NCBI RefSeq assembly: GCF_008124765.1
Contig: NZ_VNHS01000013.1
Span: forward strand, 1-64,000
Direction: 5' to 3'
DNA length: 64,000 bases
Source of the DNA: Paenibacillus methanolicus
GTDB lineage: Bacteria; Bacillota; Bacilli; Paenibacillales; Paenibacillaceae
Within the stretch, counting starts at the first letter, position 1. Each line of letters starts with the position of its first letter. Made by a program: the position numbers and the translations under genes. Below are positions 50,220 through 58,172 of the stretch, piece after piece. The notes beneath the pieces are model-generated. The model searched no databases. It was given only the letters and a program-made list of their open reading frames with translations, and was not told where the DNA came from.

Positions 50220-51029
50220 TTAGCGAGCCTCCTTTCGAACCGCTTCGACAGGCTGTAGATGATGGCGGAAGAACCGAGTCGTCGCCTGGAGCGCTTCATC
50301 GAGGAATGGCGTCGGGCCGGCGAACGGATGTTGGATGCCGAAGCCGTGGTCGCCTCCTTCGATTTGCGCGAAGGCATGGCCGGGCGCGGCCAAGCGAAGC
50401 GCTTCATGGCCGAGCAGGAGGCGTTCTCCGTCAGCGCTGCCTTGCACGATGAGAGCCGGCCGCTTCAAATAAGCCAGTTGATACGGAATGTCGTAGCGGG
50501 ATGCGTGCTGCTCGATATCGGCCGCGATGAACGGCTCGGCGCTGACGCCGGTAGGCGGCGTCAGATCGGCCGGCGGATTCCAAGCGACGACGGCCCCTAC
50601 CGCGTCCTGCTCGGCGGCCGTGATAACCGAGGCAGCTCCGCCTCGACTGTGGCCGAGCAAGCCGATTCGACCGGGATCGGCGGCAGCGGACAGCGGCAGC
50701 CTCTGCTCGCGGACGAGCGTCAGAATGGTCTGCAGATCTTCTAGTTCCCTGCTTAACGTCCGAGCTTGCGCGACGATCGCCTCGGGCTGTTTGGCCGCGG
50801 CCGCGTCGATTCTCGAGAAGTCGAAGATAACGGTGTAGAATCCCTGCTCGGCAAGCGCATCCGTAACATAAGGCCAGAAGCCCCAATCCTTAAAACCTCG
50901 GAATCCGTGCGCAGCAATGACGACGGGAAGGTCTTTGCCCCCATCTTTCGTTTTGATTTCGCCGTTCAAAAACAAACCGTTGTCCAATGGGGCGCGAAAC
51001 GCTTCGCGGCTAATTCTGGTCGTGCTCAT
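50220..51029 (-). CDS. alpha/beta hydrolase (dienelactone-hydrolase-like)
   Basis: A 269-residue alpha/beta hydrolase with the nucleophile elbow GHSRGGA, the oxyanion region AAHGFRGFKDWGFWP and the C-terminal catalytic His in GGDHGFG; LIVQGSADGERL is the acid-bearing strand. It is the first gene of the minus-strand operon and ends two bases before the TauD-type dioxygenase. In this setting it could open an ester or thioester of the sulfonate substrate; that is inference. A leader with promoter and terminator lies upstream (51067-51209). Confidence 0.85.
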   Translation of the reverse strand: MSTTRISREAFRAPLDNGLFLNGEIKTKDGGKDLPVVIAAHGFRGFKDWGFWPYVTDALAEQGFYTVIFDFSRIDAAAAKQPEAIVAQARTLSRELEDLQTILTLVREQRLPLSAAADPGRIGLLGHSRGGAASVITAAEQDAVGAVVAWNPPADLTPPTGVSAEPFIAADIEQHASRYDIPYQLAYLKRPALIVQGSADGERLLLGHEALRLAAPGHAFAQIEGGDHGFGIQHPFAGPTPFLDEALQATTRFFRHHLQPVEAVRKEAR

Positions 51030-51066
51030 GCGATCAACCTCCTGCGTAATTATGGGAAATTAGGAA

Positions 51067-51103
51067 CAAAAACAGGCCTTCTTCAAAATTAAGAAGAACG
51101 CCT
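51067..51103 (-). terminator. attenuator terminator in hydrolase leader
   Basis: Minus-strand stem AGGC-TTCTT / AAGAA-GCCT with one G-G mismatch, followed by GTTTTTGTT, between the promoter at 51181-51209 and the hydrolase start. The ~75-nt sequence above it has no motif I can name. Confidence 0.65.
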
Positions 51104-51180
51104 CCGTCGGTACGGTTAACGAACTCGGATACGCGGTCGCAGCCTTTAATCCGATAAAACAAATTGGATTTGTAGAGATC

Positions 51181-51209
51181 ATATTATAGGGGCCTTCCAG
51201 AGCTGTCAA
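51181..51209 (-). promoter_or_regulatory. promoter of hydrolase-dioxygenase operon
   Basis: Minus-strand TTGACA (51204-51209), 17-bp spacer, TAATAT (51181-51186). One of the strongest matches in the window. Confidence 0.8.
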
Positions 51210-51248
51210 TAGCGTCAAATGTCGAATAAATTTTTTGTCGCGAGTCCG

Positions 51249-51278
51249 TTGACAACCCGATTTAATGCATGATAAAGT
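51249..51278 (+). promoter_or_regulatory. promoter of sulfonate ABC operon
   Basis: Plus-strand TTGACA (51249-51254), 18-bp spacer, TAAAGT (51273-51278), divergent from the hydrolase promoter. Confidence 0.65.
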
Positions 51279-51284
51279 CGCTCT

Positions 51285-51511
51285 AAACCAAAACCAAGTA
51301 ACAGAATTGGAATTGTTGGATAAGGTCGACCAAACCATTGGAGACCCTGATCGGAAGCGGAAGCATCTGTGCGTCGCGCTTAGATCGGGGTCTTCGGCAT
51401 TGTTAAAAAAAGATCGAAGGAACTACCGGATAACCGGCGATCCTCCGCAAACCTTTGGCGAGTCACGCGCATTTTGAAGCGCCGAGCTCCCCTCTGAGCG
51501 GAGGATTTTTT
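51285..51511 (+). promoter_or_regulatory. structured leader with terminator, sulfonate ABC operon
   Basis: About 225 nt between promoter and gene. AGACCCTGATC (51342-51352) pairs with GATCGGGGTCT (51386-51396). The distal part has a terminator: ATCCTCCGC (51440-51448) is the perfect reverse complement of GCGGAGGAT (51498-51506), followed by TTTTT. I do not see S-box (SAM), T-box or other known riboswitch landmarks. Confidence 0.5.
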
Positions 51512-51544
51512 AGTACCACCTACATAAACGGGAGGTTGAGGAGA

Positions 51545-52654
51545 ATGAACAACGTACAGAAACGAAAAAGAGGGTTCGGCAAGCTTGGGATCATCATGGC
51601 GGCGGTCGTCATGACGGCCGTGGTGCTGAGCGGCTGCGGCGGAGATAAGACGGTCACGGCGAACGCCAACGCAGGCAATGGCAACAAAGGCGCGAAGAAC
51701 GAAGCCGCCTCCTCGACGAACGGCGAACCCGAGCTGCTGGAACTCCGCTATCAAGGCGGGGTAGGATCGGTGACGCTGCCCGAGCTGGCCGAGGATCTGG
51801 GCTATCTGGCGCCGATCAAACTCAAGTGGATCGGCAACACGATTAGCGGGCCGCAGGACATTCAGTCGGCGGCGACGGGCGACGTCGATTTCGGCGGGGC
51901 GTTCAACGGCGCGGTCGTCAAGCTGATCGCCTCGAAGGCGCCGGTCGTCCCGGTCATCGGCTACTACGGCGTCAACGAGAAACGGTGGGCGGGCTACTTC
52001 GTGCTCGAAGACAGCCCGATCAAGACCGCGCGGGATTTCATCGGCAAGACGGTCGGCATGAACACGCTCGGCGCGCACTATGAGGTCGTCCTGAAGACGT
52101 GGCTGCGCAAGGAAGGACTGACCGAAGACGAGATCAAATCGGTGCAGTTGGTCGTCATTCCGCCGATCAACGCCGAGCAGGCGCTGCGCCAGGGGCAGGT
52201 CGACGTGGCCACGCTGGGCGATATGGCGCGAGACAAGGCGCTGGAGCGGGGCGGCATTCGTCCCATCTTCAACGACTACGACCTGCTGGGCGAATTTACG
52301 GCGGGGTCGTACGTCCTGCGCAAAGACTTTATCGAGAAGAATCCGAACACGACCCGCAAGTTCGTCGAGGCCGTCGCCAAAGCCATCGAATGGGCGCGCA
52401 CGACGCCGACCGAAGAGGTTGGCGCGCGATTGGAGAAAATCCTTACGGAACGGGGACGCGACGAAGATACGTCGGTGTTGAAGTATTTCAAATCGTACGG
52501 CGTCGCGGGCAAAGGCGGCCTCATCTCGGATAAGGAGTTCCAAATTTGGATCGACTGGCTGGAGAACGAAGGCACGATCAAGAAGGGCCAAGTGAAGGTG
52601 CCGGACATTTATACGAACGAGTTTAATCCGTTCCAGGACGAAGCGAACAAGTAG
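51545..52654 (+). CDS. ABC transporter substrate-binding lipoprotein (SsuA/NMT1-like)
   Basis: A 369-residue lipoprotein with signal peptide and lipobox VVLSGC (Cys31), then a periplasmic-binding fold of the NitT/TauT (SsuA, NMT1-like) type: ELRYQGGVGSVTLPELAEDLGY, GGAFNGAVVKLIASKAPV, AGYFVLEDSPIKTARDFIGKTVGMNT and AEQALRQGQVDVATLGD. It should capture an aliphatic or aryl sulfonate outside the cell. AGGAG precedes ATG 51545. First gene of a five-gene operon (importer, monooxygenase, MFS). Confidence 0.9.
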   Translation: MNNVQKRKRGFGKLGIIMAAVVMTAVVLSGCGGDKTVTANANAGNGNKGAKNEAASSTNGEPELLELRYQGGVGSVTLPELAEDLGYLAPIKLKWIGNTISGPQDIQSAATGDVDFGGAFNGAVVKLIASKAPVVPVIGYYGVNEKRWAGYFVLEDSPIKTARDFIGKTVGMNTLGAHYEVVLKTWLRKEGLTEDEIKSVQLVVIPPINAEQALRQGQVDVATLGDMARDKALERGGIRPIFNDYDLLGEFTAGSYVLRKDFIEKNPNTTRKFVEAVAKAIEWARTTPTEEVGARLEKILTERGRDEDTSVLKYFKSYGVAGKGGLISDKEFQIWIDWLENEGTIKKGQVKVPDIYTNEFNPFQDEANK

Positions 52655-52693
52655 AGCACGCGGTAGGTCTATTCCAAACGCGAGGTGAGCGAG

Positions 52694-53560
52694 ATGACGA
52701 CGAAAATCAGTTTCCAGCATGTGAACAAGACGTTCAAAGTGAAAGGAAACGCGGGCCGGTCCGAGGCGACCGAGTTCACGGCGCTGCGCGACATCAATTT
52801 CGACGTGAAAACCGGCGAATTCATGGTGATCGTAGGGCCGAGCGGTTGCGGCAAGTCGACGCTGCTCGACTTGCTCGGCGGCCTGACGAAGCCGACGAGC
52901 GGCAGCATCCTGATCGACGGCAAGCCGATCAAAGGGCCGGCGCTTGACCGCGGCATCGTCTTCCAGCAGTACGCGCTGTTCCCGTGGAAGACGGCACGAG
53001 GGAATATCGAATTTGGTCTTGAAGCGAAGGGCATACGAGGCAAGGAGCGCGCCGAGCGGGCGCGCGAATTCCTCTCGCTCGTCGGCCTCGACGGCTTCGC
53101 AGACCGCTACCCGCACGAGCTGTCCGGCGGGATGAAGCAGCGCGTCGCCATCGCCCGCAGTCTCGCGTACGACCCCGACATCCTGCTTATGGATGAGCCG
53201 TTCGCCGCGCTGGACGCGCAAACGCGCGAAACGCTGCAGAGCGAGCTGCTGAAGATCTGGGAGAAGACGAAGAAGACGATCGTGTTCATCACGCACGGCA
53301 TCGACGAGGCCGTCTATCTCGGTCAGCGAGTCGCGGTCATGACGAGCCGGCCGGGGCGGATCAAAGAAATCATCGACATTCCGCTCAGCGCGCGAAACGG
53401 CGAAGAGGACTTGCGCTCGGATCCGGAGTTCGGACGTCTTCGCCATGAGATATGGAGCCTGCTCCGCGACGAGGTGCAGCGCGCCCAGGCATACGAGATT
53501 CAAGACAAAGCCGGTCATGCTCAGAACGCATCCAATAAAAATAAATCGGGGGTGTTGTAA
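52694..53560 (+). CDS. sulfonate-type ABC importer ATPase (SsuB/TauB-like)
   Basis: A 288-residue ATPase with Walker A GPSGCGKST, Q-loop FQQYALFPW, signature LSGGMKQR, Walker B ILLMDEPFAALD and H-loop ITHGID. This matches the NitT/SsuB/TauB family. ATG 52694 follows GAGGTG; an in-frame GTG at 52685 is an alternative. Located between the binding protein and the permease. Confidence 0.93.
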   Translation: MTTKISFQHVNKTFKVKGNAGRSEATEFTALRDINFDVKTGEFMVIVGPSGCGKSTLLDLLGGLTKPTSGSILIDGKPIKGPALDRGIVFQQYALFPWKTARGNIEFGLEAKGIRGKERAERAREFLSLVGLDGFADRYPHELSGGMKQRVAIARSLAYDPDILLMDEPFAALDAQTRETLQSELLKIWEKTKKTIVFITHGIDEAVYLGQRVAVMTSRPGRIKEIIDIPLSARNGEEDLRSDPEFGRLRHEIWSLLRDEVQRAQAYEIQDKAGHAQNASNKNKSGVL

Positions 53561-53561
53561 C

Positions 53562-54401
53562 ATGGCAACGGCGGAAAAAAGCGTATCGCTGCCGATCGGA
53601 TCGGCGCAGCGGCGGAGTTCCGCGATCGCGGCTCCGCTTGGCATTGCAGGAAAGGTATTGAAGCGCACGATTGCCATCTTGGCGCTGGCGGCCACATGGG
53701 AAGTCGTGCCTCGGGCGGGTCTCGTGGAGACGGCCTTCCTGCCGCCGCTCTCCGAAGTGCTTCAAGCATGGTGGGGCTTGCTGACGAGCGGCGAACTGTG
53801 GACCCATACGGAAGCCAGCCTGATTCGCTCGCTCGCCGGCTTCGGCATCGCAATCGCGGCGGCCATCCCGCTCGGACTGCTGATCGGCTGGTACAAAGGA
53901 CTGTCGGAGCTGCTCACGCCGGTGCTTGAGCTATTCCGCAACACGGCTGCGCTGGCGCTGCTGCCGGTGTTCACGCTCATCTTGGGAATCGGCGAAACGT
54001 CCAAAATCACGCTGATCGTCTATGCGTGCTCGTGGCCGATCTTGCTGAATACGATTTCCGGCGTGAAGAATGTCGACCCGCTGCTCATCAAATCGGCCAA
54101 ATCCATGGGATTGTCGCCGCTTAAATTGTTCATCAAGGTCATTCTTCCGGCGGCCGTGCCGACGATCTTCACCGGCGTCCGGCTGGCGGGGGCAGGCTCG
54201 ATTCTCGTGCTCATCGCGGCGGAGATGGTCGGCGCCAAAGCCGGTCTCGGCTATTTGATCAACTACGCGCAGTTCAACTTCCAGGCGCCGGAGATGTACG
54301 CGGGCATCATCAGCATCTCGCTGATCGGCCTGTTGTTCAATCAAGGACTCGTCACGTTGGAGAAACGGTTCACCGCTTGGAAGCAGACGCAATCCCAATA
54401 A
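53562..54401 (+). CDS. sulfonate-type ABC importer permease (SsuC-like)
   Basis: A 279-residue permease with six or so membrane helices and the cytoplasmic EAA-type loop (ISGVKNVDPLLIKSAKSMGLSPLKLFIKVILPAAVPTIFTG, split over about 40 residues) that contacts the ATPase. N-terminal ~25 residues are hydrophilic. Starts at ATG 53562, one base after the TAA of the ATPase gene; a GGGGGTG site lies before it. Confidence 0.92.
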   Translation: MATAEKSVSLPIGSAQRRSSAIAAPLGIAGKVLKRTIAILALAATWEVVPRAGLVETAFLPPLSEVLQAWWGLLTSGELWTHTEASLIRSLAGFGIAIAAAIPLGLLIGWYKGLSELLTPVLELFRNTAALALLPVFTLILGIGETSKITLIVYACSWPILLNTISGVKNVDPLLIKSAKSMGLSPLKLFIKVILPAAVPTIFTGVRLAGAGSILVLIAAEMVGAKAGLGYLINYAQFNFQAPEMYAGIISISLIGLLFNQGLVTLEKRFTAWKQTQSQ

Positions 54402-54441
54402 CGATGAAGCGACACCACTATGCGAAGGTTAGGTGATTTCG

Positions 54442-55809
54442 ATGTCTACAGATAATAAACGACAAATCAAGCTCGGCGCTTTCTTCATGATTCCCGGCCA
54501 CCATGTAGCGGCATGGCGACATCCCGAGGCGGAGGCTCATTCCGTGTTGGACTTCAAGTTCTATAAGAAGCTGGCGCAAACGGCCGAGCGCGGCAAGTTC
54601 GACATGGTCTTCCTCGCGGACGGCTACGCGGTATCGAAGCGGTTCCCCGCGGCGCTTGAACAGACGGTATCCGTGCGTCCCGAGCCGCTGACGCTGCTAT
54701 CGGCGCTGTCCGCCGTCACGGAGCATATCGGCCTCGCGGCGACGGTGTCGACGACGTATAACGAGCCGTTCCACGTGGCGCGCAAATTCGCGTCGCTGGA
54801 TCACCTGAGCGACGGACGCGCGGCTTGGAACGTAGTCACGTCTTCGCAAGACGAGGAGGCGCTTAACTTCAACCAGCAGGTGCATCTGCTGCACGAGAAG
54901 CGTTACGACCGGGCGGAGGAGTTCCTGAACGTCGTGACCGGCTTGTGGGACAGCTGGGAGGACGACGCGTTCCTCTTCGACAAGGAAGCGGCCAAATTCG
55001 CGGACGGCAGCAAGGCGCACACGCTGAATCACGAAGGCAAATGGTTCAACGTGCGCGGTCCGCTCAACGTCGCGCGCCCGGTGCAAGGGCATCCGGTTAT
55101 CGTGCAGGCCGGCGCATCGGAGCCGGGCAAGGAGCTTGCCGCGCGCACGGCGGAGGTCATCTTCACCGCGTGGCAGACGCTGGAAGAAGCGCAGGCGTTC
55201 TATTCGGACGTGAAGGGGCGGCTGGCCAAGTACGGCCGTTCGCCGGACTCGCTCAAGATCATGCCGGGCGTGTTCCCGATCATCGGCCGCACCGAAGAAG
55301 AAGCGTTAGCCAAAAAACGTCAGCTGGAGGAGCTGATTCCGGTGGAGGCGGGCGTCAGCTTGCTGTCGGCGCTCATTAGCTTCGACCTGTCCGGGTACGA
55401 CGTCGACGGACCGCTGCCGGAGCTGCCGCAGCTTGCGCAGGTGAACGGCGGCAAGAGCCGATTCACGCTGCTCAAGGATTTGGCCGAGCGGGAGGGGCTG
55501 ACGATCCGCAAGCTGTACCAACGCATTGCGGGCGCGCGCGGCCATCGCGAAATTCTCGGCACGCCTGCGCAAATCGCGGATCAGCTGGAAGAGTGGTTTA
55601 ATAACGGCGCCGCGGACGGCTTCAATATTATGCCGCCTTACTTGCCCGGCGGATTGGACGATTTCGTGGAGCTCGTCGTGCCGGAGCTTCAGCGCCGCGG
55701 CTTGTTCCGCACCGAATACGAAGGCACGACGCTGCGCGACCGCCTCGGGTTGTCTCGGCCGATTCACCCGGCGCAGCTGCAGCCGGCCAATATCGCCGCC
55801 TTGTCATGA
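54442..55809 (+). CDS. flavin-dependent monooxygenase, NtaA/SnaA/DszA (LLM) family
   Basis: A 455-residue bacterial luciferase-like monooxygenase: LGAFFMIPGHHVAAWRHPEA at the start, FDMVFLADGYAV, TVSTTYNEPFHVARKFASLDHLSDGRAAWNVVTS, and GHPVIVQAGASEPGKELAARTAEVIFT. Members oxidise nitrilotriacetate, dibenzothiophene sulfone, pristinamycin or alkanesulfonates with FMNH2 supplied by a separate reductase. Embedded in a sulfonate importer operon, it probably cleaves the imported compound. The flavin reductase partner is not in this operon; the nitroreductase at 12434 is far away. Confidence 0.92.
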   Translation: MSTDNKRQIKLGAFFMIPGHHVAAWRHPEAEAHSVLDFKFYKKLAQTAERGKFDMVFLADGYAVSKRFPAALEQTVSVRPEPLTLLSALSAVTEHIGLAATVSTTYNEPFHVARKFASLDHLSDGRAAWNVVTSSQDEEALNFNQQVHLLHEKRYDRAEEFLNVVTGLWDSWEDDAFLFDKEAAKFADGSKAHTLNHEGKWFNVRGPLNVARPVQGHPVIVQAGASEPGKELAARTAEVIFTAWQTLEEAQAFYSDVKGRLAKYGRSPDSLKIMPGVFPIIGRTEEEALAKKRQLEELIPVEAGVSLLSALISFDLSGYDVDGPLPELPQLAQVNGGKSRFTLLKDLAEREGLTIRKLYQRIAGARGHREILGTPAQIADQLEEWFNNGAADGFNIMPPYLPGGLDDFVELVVPELQRRGLFRTEYEGTTLRDRLGLSRPIHPAQLQPANIAALS

Positions 55810-57338
55810 CGACCGGTATCGGAGGCGCCGCGGCGGTTCAGCAGGCACCTGCCGCTTTGAGGGAGCTGAAGGAGCCGTCCCCGTATTATTGGCGGACGAT
55901 CATGACGCTGATTATCGGCTCCTTCATCGGGATTTACCACGTCGTTTCGTTGAACGTGGCGCTTCCGGGTTTTATGACGATCTTCGGGGCGGAGCTGTCG
56001 ACGGTGCAATGGCTGGTCACGGGATTTACGCTCGCGACCGGCATCATCGCCCCGCTCAGCGGCTATATCGGCGACAAGTGGAGCAACAAGACGTTGTTCC
56101 TCGCATCGCTTGCCGGCTTGACGGTCAGTTCGGTTCTCTGCGCGCTGGCTTGGAATATCTACGCCTTGATTGCTTTTCGGATTCTGCAAGGTATCTTCTG
56201 CGGCCTCATTCAGCCTGTATCGCTGACGATGCTGTACCAGACGGTTCCGGCCGAGAAGCGGTCGGTCGCGGTTAGTCTCTGGTCCGCTTCCGGGATCCTC
56301 GGTCCGGCGCTTGCGCCAACCGTTAGCGGCTGGCTGCAGGGGTACAACTGGCACTGGATGTTCGTCGTCATGCTGCCGCTAAGCCTAGCCACGATGTGGT
56401 ATGGCTGGCGGCACTTGCCGGTCGGCGGTCAGGCTTCGCGACGAAGGGCGGATTGGACGGGAATCGTACTGGCGGTCGTCGGCAGTCTCGCCTTGCTGCT
56501 GCTATTCGGCAAGGTCCATGCATGGGGCTGGGGATCGCCGCTTGCCATCGGATGTTTGAGCGTGGGGATCGGGACTGCGGCCGCCTTCGTCCTGCACGAG
56601 CTGCGATCGTCAGAGCCGCTGTTGCAGCTGCGGCTGTTCCGGCAACGGATGTTCGCCGCGAGCCTGGGCGCTTCCGTCGTCCTCATCATCGGCTTGTATT
56701 CGGGCATTTATTTCATTCCGCTCTATTTGCAGCAGATTCATGCGATGACCTCGCTCGAGGTAGGGCTTCTGCTGCTGCCTCCCGCGATGTGCCTCGGCGT
56801 CTCGACGCTATTGTCGGGCAAGTTGTACGCGCGCCTCGGGCCGGTGCCTCTCGTCACGGCGGGCGCGGTGCTGCTCGCGTGGGCGTCTTGGCAGTTCATC
56901 CTTCTAACGCCGGACACGCCGGAGAGCTACGTCATGCTGTGGATGTCCGTGCGCTATGTCGGAGTAGGACTGTCCATGACGCCGGCCATGAACGCGGGCA
57001 TGGGCGCCGTCACCCGCGAGTTGGCGGGCGACGCTTCGGCGCTCATTAACTGGCTGCGGCAGGTGTTCGGCGCGTTAGGACTCGGCTTGTTCACGTCGTT
57101 ATTCTACGCGCGCTTCGCGGTTCATGAGCGGCAGCTCGCGGACGCGCCCTACGGGCGGAGCGCCGAGCAGCTACATGAGACGGCATACACGATGGGCATT
57201 AACGACGCGTTCCTCGTCGCCGGCTGGTTCGGCGTCGCGGCGATCCCGCTGGCGCTGCTGCTCGGGAAGCGGGGCTTATGGACCCGGCGCGCGAAGGCGG
57301 CAAGCGCGTCGAACGAAGGAGGTGGAGGCGGAGCGTAG
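55806..57338 (+). CDS. MFS transporter, DHA2 (EmrB/QacA) family
   Basis: A 510-residue transporter with about fourteen membrane segments. GYIGDKWSNKTLFLASL (loop 2-3) and TMLYQTVPAEKRSVAVSLWSASGILGPALAPTVSGWL are typical of the EmrB/QacA subfamily. Its ATG overlaps the stop of the monooxygenase gene (55806-55809). It may export a toxic cleavage product or the substrate itself, or be a drug pump; nothing in the sequence decides. The C-terminal tail is Gly-rich. Confidence 0.88.
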   Translation: MTTGIGGAAAVQQAPAALRELKEPSPYYWRTIMTLIIGSFIGIYHVVSLNVALPGFMTIFGAELSTVQWLVTGFTLATGIIAPLSGYIGDKWSNKTLFLASLAGLTVSSVLCALAWNIYALIAFRILQGIFCGLIQPVSLTMLYQTVPAEKRSVAVSLWSASGILGPALAPTVSGWLQGYNWHWMFVVMLPLSLATMWYGWRHLPVGGQASRRRADWTGIVLAVVGSLALLLLFGKVHAWGWGSPLAIGCLSVGIGTAAAFVLHELRSSEPLLQLRLFRQRMFAASLGASVVLIIGLYSGIYFIPLYLQQIHAMTSLEVGLLLLPPAMCLGVSTLLSGKLYARLGPVPLVTAGAVLLAWASWQFILLTPDTPESYVMLWMSVRYVGVGLSMTPAMNAGMGAVTRELAGDASALINWLRQVFGALGLGLFTSLFYARFAVHERQLADAPYGRSAEQLHETAYTMGINDAFLVAGWFGVAAIPLALLLGKRGLWTRRAKAASASNEGGGGGA

Positions 57339-57361
57339 TAACGAATGGTAGCGATGAATGG

Positions 57362-57390
57362 TCCGCGCCGATATGGCGCGGATATTTTTT
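57362..57390 (+). terminator. terminator of sulfonate operon
   Basis: TCCGCGCC / GGCGCGGA stem followed by TATTTTTT, 23 bp past the MFS stop. Confidence 0.85.
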
Positions 57391-57407
57391 GCGTTCGAGG
57401 AGCTCGT

Positions 57408-57437
57408 TTGCCGCTCCCGTACCGCGCGTGCTACAAT
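57408..57437 (+). promoter_or_regulatory. promoter of GNAT gene
   Basis: TTGCCG (57408-57413), 18-bp spacer, TACAAT (57432-57437), 36 bp before the ATG. Confidence 0.65.
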
Positions 57438-57472
57438 TTGCTCATTCTGACAGAGCGGAGGAACACCGATCC

Positions 57473-58021
57473 ATGAACCCTTTTATCATTCATCAGACTC
57501 ATGTGCAGGAAGGCATCGTCGCGCGTCAGGCGAAGCCGGAGGACGCGGATGCGGTGCTCGCGCTGCTGCTTGGCACGGCCAAGTGGCTGCAGAGCACCGG
57601 CTCCACGCAGTGGAGCGCGCTGCTGCGCGGCGAGGACAGCCATGACACGCCGGCCGCGATCCGTCGCGGCGAAACATTCGTTTTCGCGGCCGCGGACGGC
57701 GAGTTGGCGGGCGTTTTTATTCTGATGCAGCAGCCGAGTCCTTGGGACCGCGATTTGTGGGGCGAACTGACGGAGGGCGAGGATCGCGCCTTCTACTTGC
57801 ACCGGTTGGCGATTAACCGACGGTTCGCCGGGCGCAAGCTCGGCGAGGCGATGATGCGCTGGGCGGAGAGCGGCATCCAATTCGAAGGCAAGACGCTCGT
57901 AAGGCTCGATTGCATCGCCAGCAACGAGGCGCTGAACCGCTTCTACAGCGGGCTCGGCTATGCACACAGAAGGGCGACGAACGGCTTTAATTTGTATGAA
58001 AAGCAGACGGCTTTTCAGTAG
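57473..58021 (+). CDS. GNAT family N-acetyltransferase
   Basis: A 182-residue GNAT protein. RQAKPEDADAVLALLLGTAKWL, FYLHRLAINRRFAGRKLGEAMMRWAE (acetyl-CoA loop, degenerate) and LVRLDCIASNEALNRFYSGLGYAHRR are the family blocks. GGAGG lies 11 bases before ATG 57473. A single-gene unit with its own promoter. Acceptor substrate unknown. Confidence 0.88.
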   Translation: MNPFIIHQTHVQEGIVARQAKPEDADAVLALLLGTAKWLQSTGSTQWSALLRGEDSHDTPAAIRRGETFVFAAADGELAGVFILMQQPSPWDRDLWGELTEGEDRAFYLHRLAINRRFAGRKLGEAMMRWAESGIQFEGKTLVRLDCIASNEALNRFYSGLGYAHRRATNGFNLYEKQTAFQ

Positions 58022-58099
58022 TCGCTTTGCGGATTCGACGCTTTGGCGCGTCCATTCACTAAACCGACTAATTTGAGGCGCGTATCCGGCAATTATGTT

Positions 58100-58128
58100 T
58101 TGCGTTCGCGACTTCATTCAAGTATGAT
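58100..58128 (+). promoter_or_regulatory. promoter of aldolase-domain gene
   Basis: TTGCGT (58100-58105), 17-bp spacer, TATGAT (58123-58128), about 45 bp before the ATG at 58173. Confidence 0.65.
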
Positions 58129-58172
58129 GGATAGAAAAGACAATTGCCTAGCAGAAGGAGACATCAGTTGCC

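Noticed and set aside
51060..51183. Leader peptide of 40 residues ending in Cys-Phe-Cys-Ser before the hydrolase gene
   Set aside because: Its ATG overlaps the -10 box, so the transcript would start after it; there is no ribosome-binding site.
51511..51525. T-box-like ACCACC/GTACCACC sequence upstream of the sulfonate importer
   Set aside because: It reads as a T-box-like GGTGGTAC only on the opposite strand, and the remaining T-box features are absent.
51380..53695. 771-residue minus-strand frame opposite the sulfonate importer genes
   Set aside because: It is antisense to three well-supported ABC transporter genes; composition (Arg, Asp, Val-rich) is that of a shadow frame.
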